DNA from: Macrobrachium rosenbergii | Taxonomy: Eukaryota; Arthropoda; Malacostraca; Decapoda; Palaemonidae | Direction of reading: 5' to 3' | DNA length: 64,000 nt | NCBI RefSeq assembly: GCF_040412425.1 | Contig: NC_089744.1 | Coordinates: 30,855,001 to 30,919,000, forward strand | Shown: piece after piece, positions 9,261 through 21,335 of the stretch | How the letters are laid out: every line of letters starts with the position of its first letter | Numbering within the stretch: position 1 is the stretch's first letter | Made by a program: the position numbers and the translations under genes | Notes under the pieces: generated by a model | Told to the model about the DNA's origin: nothing | Databases searched by the model: none | Seen by the model: only the letters and a program-made list of their open reading frames with translations

Positions 9261-9899
9261 ATGAAGTTTTCATAATAAAACTAATATTGTTACTTACCTG
9301 AACAGGTGACAAGATTCCCACCCTCCTCCCCACTTCAGTTTTTGATAGTGAGTGACTCAGTTGGGAATTTCTCTGCGGCTGGTATTAACATCAGCGTTGT
9401 GTTTTCCTCAGGTAACTCATTTGACAAGATTTTTCCTTAAGCTGGATTTTGCTGAAATAATTCACCCACTTTGTTCCTACACAAATACAAACCATTGGTT
9501 TTATATATGGGGAATACTTTTGGTGAACAAGACTTACAAGGCATGTGTTGTATTATACCAGCTGAGCATGTGGTTGGTAACAGTGGGAAGCCTTTTGCAA
9601 CTAGGGATGCTTACTAGATTACTTTACTTTCTGTATGCATCTCATTCTACGTGTTTTCCTGACTCTGCTTGGACTTTCCTGGATGCTAAAGCTTCAACCT
9701 TTTCACGGTGTGAATGTTTTCATTTTGGCTTGGTTCCCTGTACAGTATATCTCTTGTTACTCATTAGGGTCAAACTTGAGAGGGACAAGGGGATAATGAC
9801 TGGGTGTCAATTACAGAAAATTATAAATTACCAGATTCGTTTAGAGAATTCAAGATAGTCCTATTCTTCATACTTAAAGAATGCTATTTCTCGTTGTGT

Positions 9900-10990
9900 T
9901 ATAAAGATTGGAATAAAAAGGACATACCATATTATATTATGTTTTATTCATAAATTATCACTTACTAATTTTATATGATGTTATTGACGCAATTTGGTTT
10001 GATTATGATTTGACGGGTAAAACGATACCATTAATATATATTCAATTTACTCAGTCATGGAATTGGCGTAGATATGCTAAATATCCCTGCTGGACAATGA
10101 TCAACTAGCAAATCAAATATATGATACTTATCCAAAGGGTGGTTGATTCATCCATCTACTTAATTAAACGCTGGGAAGGAACGACATGTTTAATCAAATC
10201 TGAAAGAAATTTTGTTCACTAAATCAAAAGGCCTAACCACACATTACAAAGTTGAGGAACAAACTTCAGTGTGGCCTGTTCCACCATCTCACTATGAAAA
10301 TAATTTGTTCGCTCTCACCCATAACCACGACTTTGTTCCTCAACTCCGCTCAGGAAGTTAGAAGTCTCCAGCCTTGACAAAGGCGCTGAACTAAGCCACC
10401 AAAACAACACGAACCGAATGAAACTATCAAACAATTTGCGGACCGCATTGTTAACCAATTAACAAACTAAAGGCAAGACAATATTCTTTGGTAACAAGCC
10501 TTATTACAACTAAATATAAATAAAACATTCATTTGTACACAAACCTGCACATCTACCACTTGACACTTCAGCGATATAAAAGACCCCCTTTCCATATACA
10601 ACATAAACAGTCTTTTTCAATAACAATTGATTTTCCATGTTGTTATTCCCAAAGTAGTTGACAATATCCGCTGTGCGTGTTTGTAATATGGATGATCTTT
10701 TATAAACCCATGACTTGGATAAGCCTCCCATTGATTTGCCCTGGCAAGGACAAGAAATGTGGCGCCTTCCGTTGTAGGCCCCCCTCCCTTTGCTTAAAAT
10801 GTGGCAAAGGGAGCAAGGACCCCTGATTGTACTGTTGATGACCCCTGTGATGAGTGCAGGCTTTGGTTCCCGAGCAGTGGGATAGTTATTCTTGAGGCCC
10901 AGATACAAACGGAAGGAATCTTAAGGCAATCGGAGGGCTTTCATCAGCTCCTTCAAACTCCAATTAGTTGTTAATCCTTCTTAGTCATAT
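9900..10990 (-). other. AT-rich block with a Cys-rich minus-strand open frame
   Basis: An insert-like stretch unlike the GC-richer DIRS sequence on its right. The minus strand has an open frame at 10510-10908 (132 codons) with CSLCHILSKGRGAYNGRRHI and further Cys pairs (CPC, C-x(3)-C). I do not recognise it. It may be a relic of another transposon. No terminal repeats were found. Confidence 0.3.
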
Positions 10991-11079
10991 CTGGAAACCC
11001 TGATGGCCTTCCTTACTGCCCCTGACAGAATCTATCTTCCTGTCCCCTGTGTCTGCATCAGGTCACAGAGGACTTTGGA

Positions 11080-13560
11080 CAAGAATTGCTCCTAGCCTAT
11101 ATCCTCCTCTCAGTTCTCCCCTCACCCAGAGTCCCTGATCCATGGGTTAGAGGTGACTTCTTTACACCTGCCTTTGTCTTCCTCAGGTTTCAGTATCTTG
11201 CCGGGTTTGAGTCAGGTACAGGAGTTGCTCGGGATGATTGGCTCCCCTGATCTGTATTCGCTCCTCCTCGAGGATATCAGCTCTGCTGCATGGAGGGAGT
11301 CTGATGATCCCCACTACTCACATGGTGGATGCTCTCAAGACCACCATTCACTGCTGTGCTGCCGAGGAGCATGAAGCTCTCTCGGTGGGAACTCATCATG
11401 CATATGGTGCAAGGGGTTCCTACCCCTGCCATCTCAGTGTCAATGCTGACGATTCAGCTGTTCGGTCACTCCACCACCTCCCGGCTGTTTTCATCACCTG
11501 AGTTGGATTTCCACCATTACCCATGCCGACTCCAGATCGCCCAATGTTCCCTGTGTCCTCTGTTGTTCCTGTCAATGGATGCTCTCAGCAAGAATCATCT
11601 GCCAGTTGACTCCCCTGCTGTCCCTGCCCCAGAGTTGACCCCTGGTCTGTCTTTAAACTGGGGATGCGGTCTTGTCTCTGCTTGATAAGAAGAAAAGAAG
11701 GATGGCTCGCTGGAACCATCCCCATCTTCGTCTTTCTTTTTGTCATTGTCGGGGTCATCCTTGTTCTTCGATCTAACTCTTCCCTGCCTCTTCTAAGTCC
11801 AATTGGGCTAGGAATGGGACCCAAACTCCCCAGAAGAAGCTCTCGCTTTTCCAGTCCTTTGGGAAAGACTGCTGGTTCTCAAGCCGCTGAGAAGAATTTC
11901 TCAGTACCCTCCTCAGACAGTCCACGGGGGTTTCGTCCTCCCAGCCTGGTTCTGTTTAAGCGCCTCCAAAAGCGTGTCTCCACCACGGTCTCCCACGGAG
12001 ATTTTGGGCGGTCTCTCCCATTTTACGAGTTAGAGCCGGAACGTGGAAGGGGAAGAGCCCGGTCTTCTCCTCGACCCAAACCTTCGCCCTTGCCCAAAGT
12101 CGGACAAAGCCTTTTGGCAGGGATGAGGATTCAGGTTCTTCGTCCCAGAAGACGCGGGAGGAACCATGAAAGGGTGGGAGCCTTCTTTTTCCATTTCGAC
12201 GCCAAAGAAGGCCGGAACATTCAAGGTTCGATAGGGACAGTGGCCTCCTTTCGGCAGGAGAAGCCTCCTTTATTGGTCTCTCTCATCCCCCAAGTGTAGA
12301 GGCCCGTCCAGCCTTCAGAGCGTGGATCGGCTGTTTCCTCTCTCCCCTGATTGTCCTGTTCAGCCAATCAGTGGATAAGTCCTCTGGGTACTCTCACGAT
12401 CCTCCACTGCGGGTAGAGATTGTGAGGGGTCCATTCCAGCAGACTGCACGGTAGTGAGCTCTCTCTCCCACAATTCTTTCTCGGGATTCTCTGGGAAAAC
12501 AGGGGAAAGTATGTTTGCTGGGGCTGAGGCCCTTGGGCCCCTTCAGGCGCGTCCTGATCTCCCTCACTCCAGAGATCAGAGGGGACCTTCAGTAGTGGAG
12601 GCAGAGAGAAGGGTCTGTCCGGATGGCAGTCTCTTTGGAAGGTCCTCTTCTGAGAGATCCAGACACTCCGGAAATGCTGGGCTCTTTATAGAGGTTGTTG
12701 CTCTGCTAGGGAGTCACAACGGTCTGGAGGAACTTGGTCCAGCTCCTTTGGAAGAACGGTCATCCAGGTTGGAGGAACTGAAGGCTATTCAAGAGGGCCC
12801 CAGTCCTTGGTCAACTGTGGACCTTGGCAAGACAGTGTCCTTCAGGTGAACGACTTGGTCTCACGGACCATCGTCTTTGTTGTACATCCGTTCCACCAAG
12901 TTGTTACCTCCTTCTCTCTCCCAAGGCAGAAGAAGTATCGTTCCATCGGAAGGTGCACTGCAGCAGAACCAGGTTGACAATTAGCGCCTGGTCACTTCAG
13001 TTCAGCTGAGGGAGACAGGCGCTTCTTGTTGCAAGCTGAGCTGAGCTTTGGAGCTGCCACTCTGTCTGCCTTCCCGATCAGAATGGACGACAACTGGGCC
13101 CTGGTCGTTGTCAACAATTGTGGAGGTTCTGGTGCTCAGAGCAAAGACTCGACCTTCAGACCTGTTTCTGCCAGTCTGGGGATCAGGCTATCTGATTTCT
13201 AACCCTGTTCTCCAGCCCTGGACTCTTGCATGGGTGATGGATGCTGTTATCCTGGATCTTCAGACCAGTTTCTCTGCGCAATGGACCCATTCTGGACTCC
13301 CCTTTGGGATGATCAGGAAAATAATCAACAAGTTCTCGAGAAAGGCCGACAACGTTTCAATGACCGTCTTGTTCCATCAGGCAGCGACAAAAGGTGTTGC
13401 ACAGCTTCAGTCCTATTAGTGGATTTCCAGGCTAGCTCCAGCCCGAAAAACATTCTCTTCTCAGACAACCCCACTTCTTCAGGTTCCTCTGCTTCTTGTC
13501 TGTGGAAGGAACCTGACAGGCTTCCAGACTAACAGGAGTTCTGTCAGAACAAAGGTAAGG
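11080..13560 (+). pseudogene. Element B gag-like region, decayed
   Basis: Ser/Pro/Arg-rich open pieces in changing frames, the longest at 11664-12299 with an Arg/Pro-rich stretch (RGRGRARSSPRPKPSPLPKV). Position before RT and composition fit a DIRS ORF1. The assignment is by position and composition, not by a clear domain match. Confidence 0.4.
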
Positions 13561-13599
13561 CAAAACCAGGGGAGAGGCTCACTAGGGACGATGCAGATG

Positions 13600-14460
13600 T
13601 CAGTCTGCCATTGGTGGGGGTCTATCAAGCCAAATGGGCAAGTGGCAGCTTCGGAGGCGGAGACCTGGGTAGTGGCAGTCCTCTGGGAGGGAATATTCTC
13701 TCATCTTCTTGCCTCCCCTTCACTGACACTGTCCAGTTCCATCTTATCTCCAAGAAGTTGAAGTCATCCACCATCTTCAGGAGGTATAGAGTTAATGCTA
13801 GGGAGCCTGTCTTCAGACAGAGGTCTGGTTCTGTCTTACAACCAGGATCTTTCAGGAGAAACCTCATGGCAAAGGCCAGTTTGAGACTTCTTTCCCCTGA
13901 AAGTGGCTTTCAGGTCATGCCTTCAAGAACGGTGCTGTCAGCTTCCTCTTGAAGGGACTTCATTGACCAGTCGATTTGATCTTCTGCCACACTTCCAAGT
14001 GAGCCAGTTCATCCATTGTCAAGAGAGTTGGCTTTTTGCAAGGGGATGCAGTCTGTGGTCTATCAATTCAAGGTTTCCTTTCGGACTGTTGACCACTCCG
14101 CAGGCCTGGCCCTGTTTGTTCACTCATTAAGAACTTAATGGACATCCTTGAGGAATCTCGAAGAATTGGTTCTTTCCTGAGAGCTCTTTAGTTGCCAGGA
14201 CAAGGACTTGAGTTGAAGATCACGAGAGGACCTTCTGAACAACTTTGAAGTCGGATCTCACCCCAGACAGAGGAGTCAGTATCTGGGCATGCTTTCTAAG
14301 AATGCTCTGTCTTTATTTTGGATCAGACGTTGAATTGGCGAAGGCGTTCCTGGCGCAACAGAACCAAGAGGACATCTTGGCACCTCGTGATCGGTTAAGA
14401 CTCGGAGAAAGAGGTTCATGGTTGGCTCCACCTCTCTTGTGTTTAGACTGATGTCCCTGG
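13600..14460 (+). pseudogene. Element B reverse transcriptase remnant
   Basis: The conserved RT block appears as SRFPFGLLTTPQAWPCLF (about 14071-14124), corresponding to the FGLSTAP box of DIRS RTs. It is followed about 150 bp later by SQYLGML (14276-14298), the usual sequence after the active site. The YxDD box is not readable between them. Many stops. Confidence 0.6.
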
Positions 14461-14889
14461 GATCATCCATTTTACAATCTCGTCCCCATCTAATGGAGGT
14501 GCAGGGACGATCTCCCCTGGTGGTTGGACAACAGGAACAATGTGCATAGGAAACCATGTTTGAAAATTGTAGCCCTTAGGACCTTTATCTTTTGGATGGC
14601 ATGGTTTTGGGGAGGGCTGGGGCTCTCTTTCCCACCTGGAGGAGTTGCTTTGACATCAGGGTGTTTAGTCAACACGACAGGTACCTTCACATCATTGTCC
14701 TGGAGATGAAGTAGCCCCAGTTAGGTTTTCAGTGCTTCCAGGTGTGGTTTGATGGGACAGTGTAGGTGACAGTGTTGTCTTGTTTTTATTCTGGTACTGC
14801 ACCCAGGGCAAGGGCATCTTGTGCAAGGGGTCTTGTCTCTAGCCATCCATGTCTTCCTTTGCTGCAGTTGCTACCAATGGGCAGTTGAC

Positions 14890-15450
14890 CCACTCTGGTG
14901 GACACGCCACCATGCCGGGATCAGGTTAAGATGGGCACCAGGTTCCTCCATCAGAGCTACCTGCAGGCTAGCCTGGGCTTCCAGGTGGCCCTGTTCGCCA
15001 CCCGGTACAACAAGCATTCCAATCAATGCTCTCTGTTTTACCGGATTTCAAAGCTTATCACGCCTTCCAATGTTTTGGACAAGAATATGTCCATGCCTTT
15101 CCCACCTTCTGTCAATGTGGAATCAGTTCTCAGTGTAGTTCTTGTTAAGTTACTTCGAATGAAAATGTTATTTTCTTGATCCAAAGTTAAGTTTCATATA
15201 CTGCTGGCTCTGCTCTCCGAGGTTCCGAGTAATTCTGGCACAATCTGAAACCTCTCTTTTACCCCCAGGCCATGGACATCCTGTCTCTTTCGCCTGGAGG
15301 TTATTGAACCATCTCTGTTAGTGAGAGGTTGTTCTCCCAGGCAGCGGCAGAAAGTGGGATACCTCAGGAAGGCTTGTCATGGTTACACAAAAACAGTGAA
15401 GCCGTCTACTGCACGGTTTTTTGAATTTAGATGGGATTACATGGTTGAAA
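14890..15450 (+). pseudogene. Element B methyltransferase-like and recombinase N-terminus remnants
   Basis: VALFATRYNKHSNQ (about 14980-15022) matches the DLFAT-x-x-N box of the DIRS methyltransferase-like domain, clearer in D3 and A2. Near 15385-15460 a STARFFEFRWDYMVE-like run matches the SAM-like N-terminal helix of the recombinase. The recombinase core is missing before the right edge at about 15470, so the copy is internally truncated. Confidence 0.5.
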
Positions 15451-15530
15451 ACCTACAGTTATGTAATTACTTGGTAAGTATATATGAAACTTAATTTTAT
15501 CATGAAAATAATATTTTTCTTATGAATATC

Positions 15531-15950
15531 CAAATTATAAGCAACAAAGAATGTCAAGTTTTGAAAATAAATCAGTTAGAGAAATTCATTCAGAATCTCC
15601 ATCATTTTCAGTTAATCTCATTATAAAATGTAGAAAAATCTATATAATATAATAAATCTAAACTTTATCATTAATAAAGACAAATCATATGCTCAGCCCT
15701 GCGAGAGCTAAATAGATTAGCTTTATAGCTAATGGTAAAACAAATGTGATCCACAAACACAAAAATATTTCCATCAACAGAAGACTCAGAACCTCTCTCA
15801 GTCCCTCTCTCTCCGGTTTGAGTCTTTCACACACACCTCTGAGTGTGATTTGAAATGACTTTCGGGTTGCGATTCATTTGCTTTCATATTTTTATTTTTG
15901 ATGATTATCTGAAGAAAAAAACCTCAGGTACAGTGTCGGTCGTGAGTTAA
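15531..15950. other. AT-rich stretch between B and H
   Basis: About 420 bp of AT-rich DNA with short A/T runs. I see no gene or repeat structure; it could be original intron sequence. Confidence 0.5.
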
Positions 15951-17096
15951 ATGTTTAGTTATGTATGGGTATTGTTGGGGATGAATCTTTCTGGACTGAG
16001 GTTTCAAGAAAAGTATGCAATGGCTGGGAGGACGACACCAATAGGTGAGCCAGCATTCAAACAAAGATTGATTGCTGCCCTCTTTAGCATTCAAGAAGAA
16101 CCTGTTTCACCAGGTACTGTGTTTCAAATGTTTTAGTCATGCCAGACCACATTCACCTCTTTTACGCCATGGGATGTTACCCATCGGTCCTTGGATACCT
16201 TTTTCTTGGGGCCTGTTTGTGCTGCTCAACTAGTTGTGTAATACATGCTCCTGATATCACTTCAGTTCACATGTTATTCCATGATTGGGCATGAAAGGTG
16301 AGTGACTGGGTCTTATCTTCCTCCTATCATCACTTTTACCCTCGGAAGAAGGTAATTAGAAAAGAAAGATATCAGGGTCTGAAGATCAGGTCCACCATCC
16401 ATTTGTTAGGAACTCTTTGTTGCCCTGTTTTTCACATTAGATGTACTGTCCTCTCTTTCCTCTGCAAGTTGCAGGGGAAGTTGAAGAAGAGAATACCAAG
16501 CCCATTTTTGTTTTTAGTTTCCGACTTCCCAGTCGCCTCCTTTGTCTATGGATGGGAGTTTCTTTCATGTCATGGGTCTGCCTCCGAGACCCTGCTCACA
16601 GCAGAGCACCAGGTCAGTAGACTGGTCTGTGGCCAAGTTGAAGATCACGGTCCTGTGGCCATGTCCTCCTGGCTACTACAGTAGAACAATAGGTTTTGAA
16701 CTTCCAGTCATTCAGAGATCTCCCTCTGATTCCTCCCAGAATCATTGAGTCTCCAGATAGAACAACCAAGAGTTTGTATTTTACCTAGGAACAAATTGAT
16801 TTTTAAAAGTAAAATGCATTTTTCCTAACATTCTTTGGTTTCTTTTCAGAACCCACCTCAGCCTCAGAAGATGCTTGTCCACAAACCGTTCGGCTTTGGC
16901 TGGGGTTCAGTGAAAGCTGGACACTGTTTTCTTTGGAACTCTGAGCCATTAACCAGTTCATGCCCAGATGGTTCAAGACCAACACATGCCTTGGAAGTCT
17001 TTAGCAGATGTTCCAGCTTCAGAGAGTTAATTCCTTTCTTCATTGGACCGTGAGGTTTGTATGTTGGGAAAAATGTTTTACTTATAAAAAATTGGA
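15950..17096 (+). mobile_element. DIRS 3' fragment H (family D relative)
   Basis: It carries the last part of a recombinase (about 16140-16230, TTFTSF...HRSLDTFFLG, aligned with D3), an ICR with joint at 16794/16795 (GGAACAA then ATTGATTTTTAAAAG), and a right terminal repeat ending near 17096. Gag and RT are absent, so it is a 5'-truncated or partly replaced copy. Confidence 0.65.
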
Positions 17097-17509
17097 TTTT
17101 GTTCATCAAAATTTGGGGATATACATGACTTAGTCACCAGGATAGTTCAGTATCCATGGTGACCATTACAATATTAGTTTTTATTATCAAAACGTCCAGC
17201 CAAAGAAATGAAAATTTTCTTTGATGTATGTGAGGGATTCTGCACCATTAAGTAGAATACTAGATATTCAATTAATGTCCATGACATTAGTCCTTGCATT
17301 TTCTTTCAACTCTCTTCTAGAAGACCACTCTGATCTTCTATAAGTTTTATTTCTAGAAGACCAAATTCTGGATCCCACTAATTACATATAGTAGCTGATT
17401 TCATACTTGTTGCAATCTTTTTTTTTTTATTGAGCAAGCTTACATGGGCTTCATTTAATTGATTGTTTTTTATTACATTTTTTACATATTGCCTGACTTT
17501 GTTATGTAG

Positions 17510-17805
17510 TTGTTCCGACACGATATACCTGTCAGTCCTTTACAAGGGTTACTTCAAAGGAGTAGGCTGAAAGTTGTCGTTAAACTCTTGAGCATGGTTC
17601 AGGACAAGAGCGGACTGCATCGCCAGGTTTTAGATGGAATACCTGCCTGCCCGGATGTAAACATTCCAGGGATGGCTCGACTGTCAGCGTTGCTGACGTG
17701 TTTGAAGCACCATTTCACCATTGATTCGTTACCAACTCTCATTCATTCTGTTGGGATCCTTCTGTTTTTGTTTTATATATTCTTGTGGTTTGATATTTAT
17801 TAATC
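17510..17805 (+). mobile_element. DIRS family D left-end fragment (D0)
   Basis: It begins TTGTTCCGACACGATATAC, the family D left terminus also seen at 43501. It runs about 295 bp parallel to D2's left repeat, including GATGTAAACATTCCAG and TGTGGTTTGATATTTATTAA, and then stops at the LINE fragment. The rest of this element is missing. Confidence 0.75.
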
Positions 17806-18479
17806 ACACCCACAACCATCTGAATCTTCAGCTTTTCCCATCTTTATATGGGGTCGCTGTTTGTTATTAGTCTTCTCCATCTTCTGTCCACGACCATGCA
17901 CCATTACCTCACTCACGTTCTTCTCCTGACAACCATGTCCCAAGTGATCAGCAGTACCTCTCCATCTCATTCTTGGTCTACGGCCAGTGTTCCAGGGGCT
18001 GATATTAATCCATTTGCCCTCGCATACAGTGGTCCTCCTCTTTTCAAGTCCATCCAAACCATTGATAATCATCTCTGTTGCAGCTTCTTTGATATTTCTG
18101 TCTCCACGATTCTTAGGATGTCATTCCTCATCTTGTCTCTTCTTGACATAACTCTTCATGATTCTGAGCATTCTCATTTCTGCCACTTCCATCTTTCTCT
18201 CTTGTGCTTTCTGGGTGTAGGCCATGTTTCACAACTAGTACATCAGTGTGAGGTCTGACAATGTTCATACATTTTCCAATCAGCTTTACATTAAATCTTT
18301 TGTCCTTTTCCTTCTGATGTTTCTTCTCCATAAGAAATGGAGGATTTGATTGTAAGATTTTCTTTCCTCTTATCCTCCATCCCTGATCTCAATCAGTGAG
18401 TTAACTAATATTATAAGGATTCTCTTTTTAATTCTGATCCTACTCTACTGTTGATGCTTCCCTTTCAAGGTCTCCTCCA
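17806..18479 (-). mobile_element. LINE reverse-transcriptase C-terminal fragment
   Basis: On the minus strand the pieces read, in order, RERWKWQK, MLRIMKS-like and DKMRND, I-x-E-A, W-x-G-H-type sequence, GRRPRMRWRGTADHLG, then KMEKTNN. This is the usual C-terminal end of non-LTR (LINE) retrotransposon ORF2 proteins, with the R-P-R-x-R-W box and a closing R-R-L-x-x-N-N-like run. Frames shift several times. The 3' end is at about 17806 within DIRS fragment D0. It is 5'-truncated, as LINE insertions usually are. Confidence 0.7.
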
Positions 18480-19728
18480 TTGTCCCACACAATATACAAA
18501 CCATCTGTCTTTACATTAGGAATTACCTCAATGCATAGGCTGGAAACAGTTTCCTTAAACTCTTCCTTACAAGGTGGTCACTAGCAGTGACTACTGTCAT
18601 CTGCAAAGGCGGGAATACAAGGCACCGGATGTAAACATTCCAGTTTGCACATCCATTACGTTGCAGAAAATTTTGGTTCTCATGGCTGACTGTCGTTAAG
18701 TCTCTTATTATCCTGGTGGGATCTTTCTGTATTTTTGTTTATATGTTGTTGTGTTTGATATTTATTAATACAAACCCACGATTTGTGATAATCTTGCATA
18801 AGCCATTGTTCTCTGCCTGTGTCTTGGGTTTGATGGCCAAGGGCATAATTGAGAAGTGTAACCGAGTGGTAATGCTTCTCTTCCAGCAGCCCTTTATGTA
18901 GATACTGAAGGTGCCCCTGTACATTCAGAGATATAGTTTGGGACATAATATCTTCGCTCCCCTACATTGATTGGGACGTAAGAGTTTGCTTCCCTTCTTG
19001 GGCATCCGCCCTCCGTGTATAAGGGACATCACTACTTCCTTCCTACTGATGCTGAGTGTTGCTCGCCGCCTGCGCTTGGAGAACTATGGGCCGGGTGGGA
19101 GGTTGCAGGTGTCGTCAATAAGTTCCGCTTCCACGGCACCCTTGGTGGCCTCCCCTCCATCCTTTTTCTCTTCCCGTAGGTTCTTCCTTCTCCCCTTTAG
19201 TAGATCTCTCTCCTTTGCCCTCTTCACTCACTCGTCGGCCGAAGACCACAGGGGCGGGGAGTGATCAGGTGACCTCTTCTTGAGTACCTCCTCCCGCTGC
19301 GTAGGGCAGTTCCCCTTGTAGCGAGAGGGGTCTCCCTCTACTAATCATCTCTGCTTTTTCTTTCAGGTTGACAGTGAGCATCGCAGACACAGCAGTAGTT
19401 GGCTGGATATCTCAAAGGATATCTTGCATGAAGCAGTCCCGACATTCATTCAGTGTTGCTTCGGGATTGACCACAATACCTGATTAGATGATATATTTCC
19501 ACGTCGGGATCGTTCTGACTCTGTTCCCGCCGATGTGGATTGATCGCTGTTATTGCTGGTCTTCATGTACTGTATGCTGTTGCACTACCTTTGGCATATC
19601 TGTGGTCCATCTGCTCCTGCTCTTCCCTGTGTTTTGCTCTTGTTAACTTGATGACAGTCTCTGGGCTGCTCTTCCTGGTCTTCTGCTGCAGCCACCCTGA
19701 TCGTTCCTGTCGCTGCTGGTGACTTTCA

Positions 19729-20341
19729 TGTGACATTTCTGTCCGTTGCAATAGCTCCTGCCTTCCGAACCACTAATGTAGCTCCTGCATCGGCTGTCCT
19801 GATAGTGCCTGCCGCTTCTCCTAGTGGTCGTGCCCGGGGCCGCTTCCTTTGTGTTCCTGCCAGCTGCCCTGGAGGTTATAATGTCTGCCATCCTGTAGAA
19901 GATGTCGGCGTGAAGGTGAAGGAAGTCACCTTGTGGAAGTGACGTTCCTGGCCGTTGCAATAGCTCCTGCCTTCCGAACCTTTGCCGTAGCTCCTGCATC
20001 GGCTGTCCTGATCATGCCTGCCGCTTCCATTGTGTTCCTGCCAGCTGCCCCAGAGGTTACGATGTCCGCCATCCTGTAGAAGATGTCGGCGTGAAGATGA
20101 AGGAAGTCGCCCTGTTGAGGTGATGTTCCTGGCCGTTGCAGTAGCTCCTGCCTTCCGAACCGCTGCCGTAGCTCCTGCATCGGCTGTCCTGATCATGCCT
20201 GCTGCTTCTCCTGGTGGTGGTGTCCTGGGCCGCGTCCGTTGTGTTCCTGCTGGACTACCCTGGAGGTTACGATGTTTTGTGTCCACCATCCTGTAGAAGA
20301 TGTCGGAGTGGAGGTGAAGGAAGTTGCCCTGTGGAAGTAGC
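19729..20341 (+). repeat. Three ~180-217-bp tandem units in D1
   Basis: Units at 19729-19944, 19945-20124 and 20125-20341 each run from CCGTTGCAATAGCTCCTGCC through GGCTGTCCTGAT and CTGCCAGCTGCCC-type sequence to ATCCTGTAGAAGATGTCGG and GAAGGTGAAGGAAGT. The middle unit lacks an internal segment of about 35 bp. D2 has a single unit at about 44795-45010. Confidence 0.85.
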
Positions 20342-21246
20342 CGCCGTCTTCTTCATCTTATCTTTGATTTCGTCTTCTGCTGCGTCTTCCCTTCCTCTCC
20401 CGAGGTCCAAGGGGGTCCCGAGAATTGGACCTCCGTCGGCCGAAGGAGAGGAAGGCTGCTTCTTCCCCTTGATGCCCTTGGACATCTAGGGACTGCCTCC
20501 TTCCGAGGAGGCAGTGGGTCTCTCGTTGGCTCTTCCCGACCTTCGGGTTAGGAAACCAATTTGCATAGCCCTGGGTTTTGTGTTTCGGAAGCCACGGGCG
20601 CGCAGACCTCGGTTTGCGATCCCGTTCCCAGTCCTAGAGGTTCCGCCTCTAAGACGGGGCTGCTTCAGGCGCTCGTTCGCGAGCCGCTCCGAGTGCTTGA
20701 GATTCTATGGAATATCGAGCATCCCGATCTGGTCTGGAGAGATTTTCCTCGGCCCAGTTCGGGAGCAGTGCGAGAGAAAGGGCCGAGGCACCCAGGTGTC
20801 TCAGCTCTTCCTGCCAGCACCACAAGCGCTCCCCCGAGTGCTTGCCAGTACTCGGTTGGGTTCCCAGCCTGGTGTCTCGATCCTGTTGGTTTGAACACCA
20901 GAAGAAGCAGGGAAGAGATTCCCTTGGGAGTCCTGCAGGACTTCTAAGGGACTGACTCTCTTCCGGGAGACAAGTTTCTCTCATTGGCTCTTCCCGCCCT
21001 CAGGCAGGAACCGATTCGCATTCTCCTGTGGGATCTTGTGTTTCGGGGGCCACGAGAGCGCGGCCTCTCGAGGCCACGCCCTCGTTGCCAGTCTTGGAAG
21101 TCGCGTCTAAGACAAGGCTGGCTCTTTTGATCTCTTAGGAAACTGAAAGCAGCCGCTCCCGATTTTTGGGAGTCTCGTGGGTAACTCGAATTCTATGAAT
21201 CACCCAGGCGCTCCCTGACGAGAGGCACAGGACGAGAGAAAGTGTA

Positions 21247-21335
21247 GAGACACCCAGGTGTCTGGTTGCTGGGACACCCAGGTGTCTGGGTGCCGAGACA
21301 CCCAGGTGTCCGGGTGCTGAGACACCAGGTGTCTC
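21247..21335 (+). repeat. 24-bp minisatellite with palindromic core
   Basis: Four copies of GACACCCAGGTGTC-centred 24-base units. Each core is a perfect inverted repeat (ACACCCAGGTGT apart from its centre), so one strand could form stacked small hairpins. It is absent at the matching place in D2. Confidence 0.8.

Larger units (their letters stand above)
9262..15530 (+). mobile_element. DIRS-like element B, heavily decayed
   Basis: The left edge is a terminal-repeat-like sequence (TTTTCATAATAAAAC...TACTTACCTGAACAGG at 9265-9306). The right edge is at 15470-15530 (ACTTGGTAAGTATATATGAAAC and an ATTTTATCATGAAAATAA tail). Between them are gag-like, RT, methyltransferase-like and recombinase traces, in DIRS order but full of stops. 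The recombinase breaks off after its N-terminal part. The AT-rich block at 9900-10990 interrupts it. The two edges resemble families A and F in design, but I could not match them to each other over a long stretch. Confidence 0.6.

Noticed and set aside
21247..21335. CRISPR-like array
   Set aside because: The units are 24 bp in direct tandem with no unique spacers, in eukaryotic DNA. It is a minisatellite.
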